NCBI GenBank assembly: GCA_030631725.1
Contig: DAOVKO010000147.1
Coordinates: 1 to 5,413 of the forward strand
DNA: 5,413 nucleotides
DNA from: Actinomycetes bacterium
GTDB lineage: Bacteria > Planctomycetota > Phycisphaerae > JAACET01
Reading direction: 5' to 3'
Below, piece after piece: positions 4,772 to 5,413 of the stretch. The notes under the pieces were generated by a model. The model did not search any database. It was given only the letters and a program-made list of their open reading frames with translations, and was not told the origin of the DNA. The stretch's first letter is position 1, and every line of letters starts with the position of its first letter. The translations under genes and the position numbers were made by a program.

Positions 4772-5413
4772 GTGAATAGTAAGATTGTCAAATTGGTAAT
4801 GTGTGCGTTATTGGCTGTTGTGGGCCTTGGCGTGCCGGCGGGCGGGGCTCAGACGAAGCCTAAAGTGTCAGGGCCGATTGAATGTGAAAGAACCGTGAAG
4901 AAAGATTCAAATTCAAGCGGGGCAGAGACGGCGGAGAAGACGTGCGAAAAGAACATCCGAGAAGGGGTGGATCCAAAGATATTAGAAGTGCTGGATAAAC
5001 TCGAAAAGCTGGGTCAGACGGTCAAGGACCTGCAGGCAGAGCTGAGCCTGGAAAAGCTGGAAACGCTGGTGGACGACCGGAGCACGAAGGAGGGGAAACT
5101 ATACTACCAGCAAGAGAAAAAGAAGATACGCTTTCGGATAAGCTTTGAAAAGACGCGATACGACGGACGGACGCGTGCGGATCGAGAGGACTTTGTCTTT
5201 GCCGACGGCTGGCTGATACATCGGCAGGAACGGGGCAAACGCGAAGACCGTTACGAGTACACGCGTGCGGGACAGCGGAGCAAAGACCTGATGCGGATCG
5301 GCAAGAGTCCTTTGCCTATACTGATAGGACAAAAGACCGAGGAGGTGCTGAAAAAGTTTGAGGTGTCGCTGATCGAGGCGAACGAAAAGACGGACCCGGC
5401 CAAGATAAAAACA
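4772..5413 (+). CDS. LolA-like exported (periplasmic) protein, runs off right edge
   Basis: From GTG 4772 there are 214 open codons to the edge. Residues 1-26 form a signal peptide: basic start NSKIVK, hydrophobic LVMCALLAVVGLGV, and a likely cut after AGGA. A linker (27-65) with Cys38 and Cys58 follows. Next is a helix, possibly coiled coil (about 66-101, DPKILEVLDKLEKLGQTV...), then the LolA-type beta pattern. This comprises GKLYYQQEKKKIRFRISFE (108-126), DFVFADGWLIHRQERGK (140-156), RYEYTR (160-165), and SPLPILIGQ (179-187) before a helix EEVLKKF. The G-x-L-Y-Y, DGWL and PLP-x-x-IGQ elements recur in planctomycete LolA-like proteins as I recall them. LolA carries lipoproteins across the periplasm, using a hydrophobic half-barrel. 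Whether this one does so is untested. The C-terminus is missing. It follows the pilin-like gene by 45 bases and a MacB/LolC-type transporter lies two genes further upstream. Confidence 0.78.
   Translation, partial: MNSKIVKLVMCALLAVVGLGVPAGGAQTKPKVSGPIECERTVKKDSNSSGAETAEKTCEKNIREGVDPKILEVLDKLEKLGQTVKDLQAELSLEKLETLVDDRSTKEGKLYYQQEKKKIRFRISFEKTRYDGRTRADREDFVFADGWLIHRQERGKREDRYEYTRAGQRSKDLMRIGKSPLPILIGQKTEEVLKKFEVSLIEANEKTDPAKIKT

Noticed and set aside
5169..5271. Decamer ACGCGTGCGG occurring twice in the LolA-like gene
   Set aside because: The two copies are in frame, both encode Thr-Arg-Ala, and the flanks do not match; this is explained by codon usage.
5099..5332. Minus-strand open frame inside the LolA-like gene
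   Set aside because: It is a shadow of the LolA-like coding frame, with no ribosome site or recognisable protein pattern.

Overview
The window is one continuous stretch of gene-dense bacterial DNA, GC-moderate and strongly G-rich on the + strand. The mix of genes points to a Planctomycetota bacterium, most likely Phycisphaerae-like: an atypical LolA-like periplasmic protein, a pilin-like protein with a Trp-Pro-x-x-Leu segment, paired CxxCxxCC proteins and a CACAGAT-type intergenic repeat. This assignment is from memory of such genomes and has not been searched.

Layout. The left edge (1-310, minus strand) holds the N-terminal part of an enolase-superfamily enzyme (mandelate racemase/muconate lactonizing type) that runs off the window. 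A 70-base divergent region (311-380) separates it from a run of seven same-strand genes. These are two tandem YkgJ-type cysteine-cluster proteins (381-803 and 812-1309), a MacB/LolC-type ABC permease (1359-2564), its ATPase (2601-3272), a DedA/VTT-like membrane protein (3329-4204), a small membrane-anchored pseudopilin-like protein (4265-4726) and a LolA-like exported protein (4772 to beyond the right edge). No intergenic gap exceeds about 75 bases, and no intrinsic terminator was seen between the + strand genes, so co-transcription of some or all of them is plausible. No RNA genes, CRISPR arrays, insertion sequences or origins were seen.

How the genes may work together. Five of the seven + strand products are predicted to be in or beyond the inner membrane. 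A LolC/MacB-type permease with its ATPase, followed two genes later by a LolA-like periplasmic protein, resembles the parts list of lipoprotein extraction and delivery. The VTT-like protein and the membrane-anchored pilin-like protein would fit an envelope-biogenesis locus. This functional link is inference from proximity only. The two cysteine-cluster proteins probably bind a metal or cluster and have no known reaction.

Main oddities. The pilin-like gene encodes no leader peptide. The annotated start of the VTT-like gene lies inside a short-period repeat. The ATPase has a variant signature motif (LSVGQ). Third-position base choice follows the DNA strand rather than the gene.
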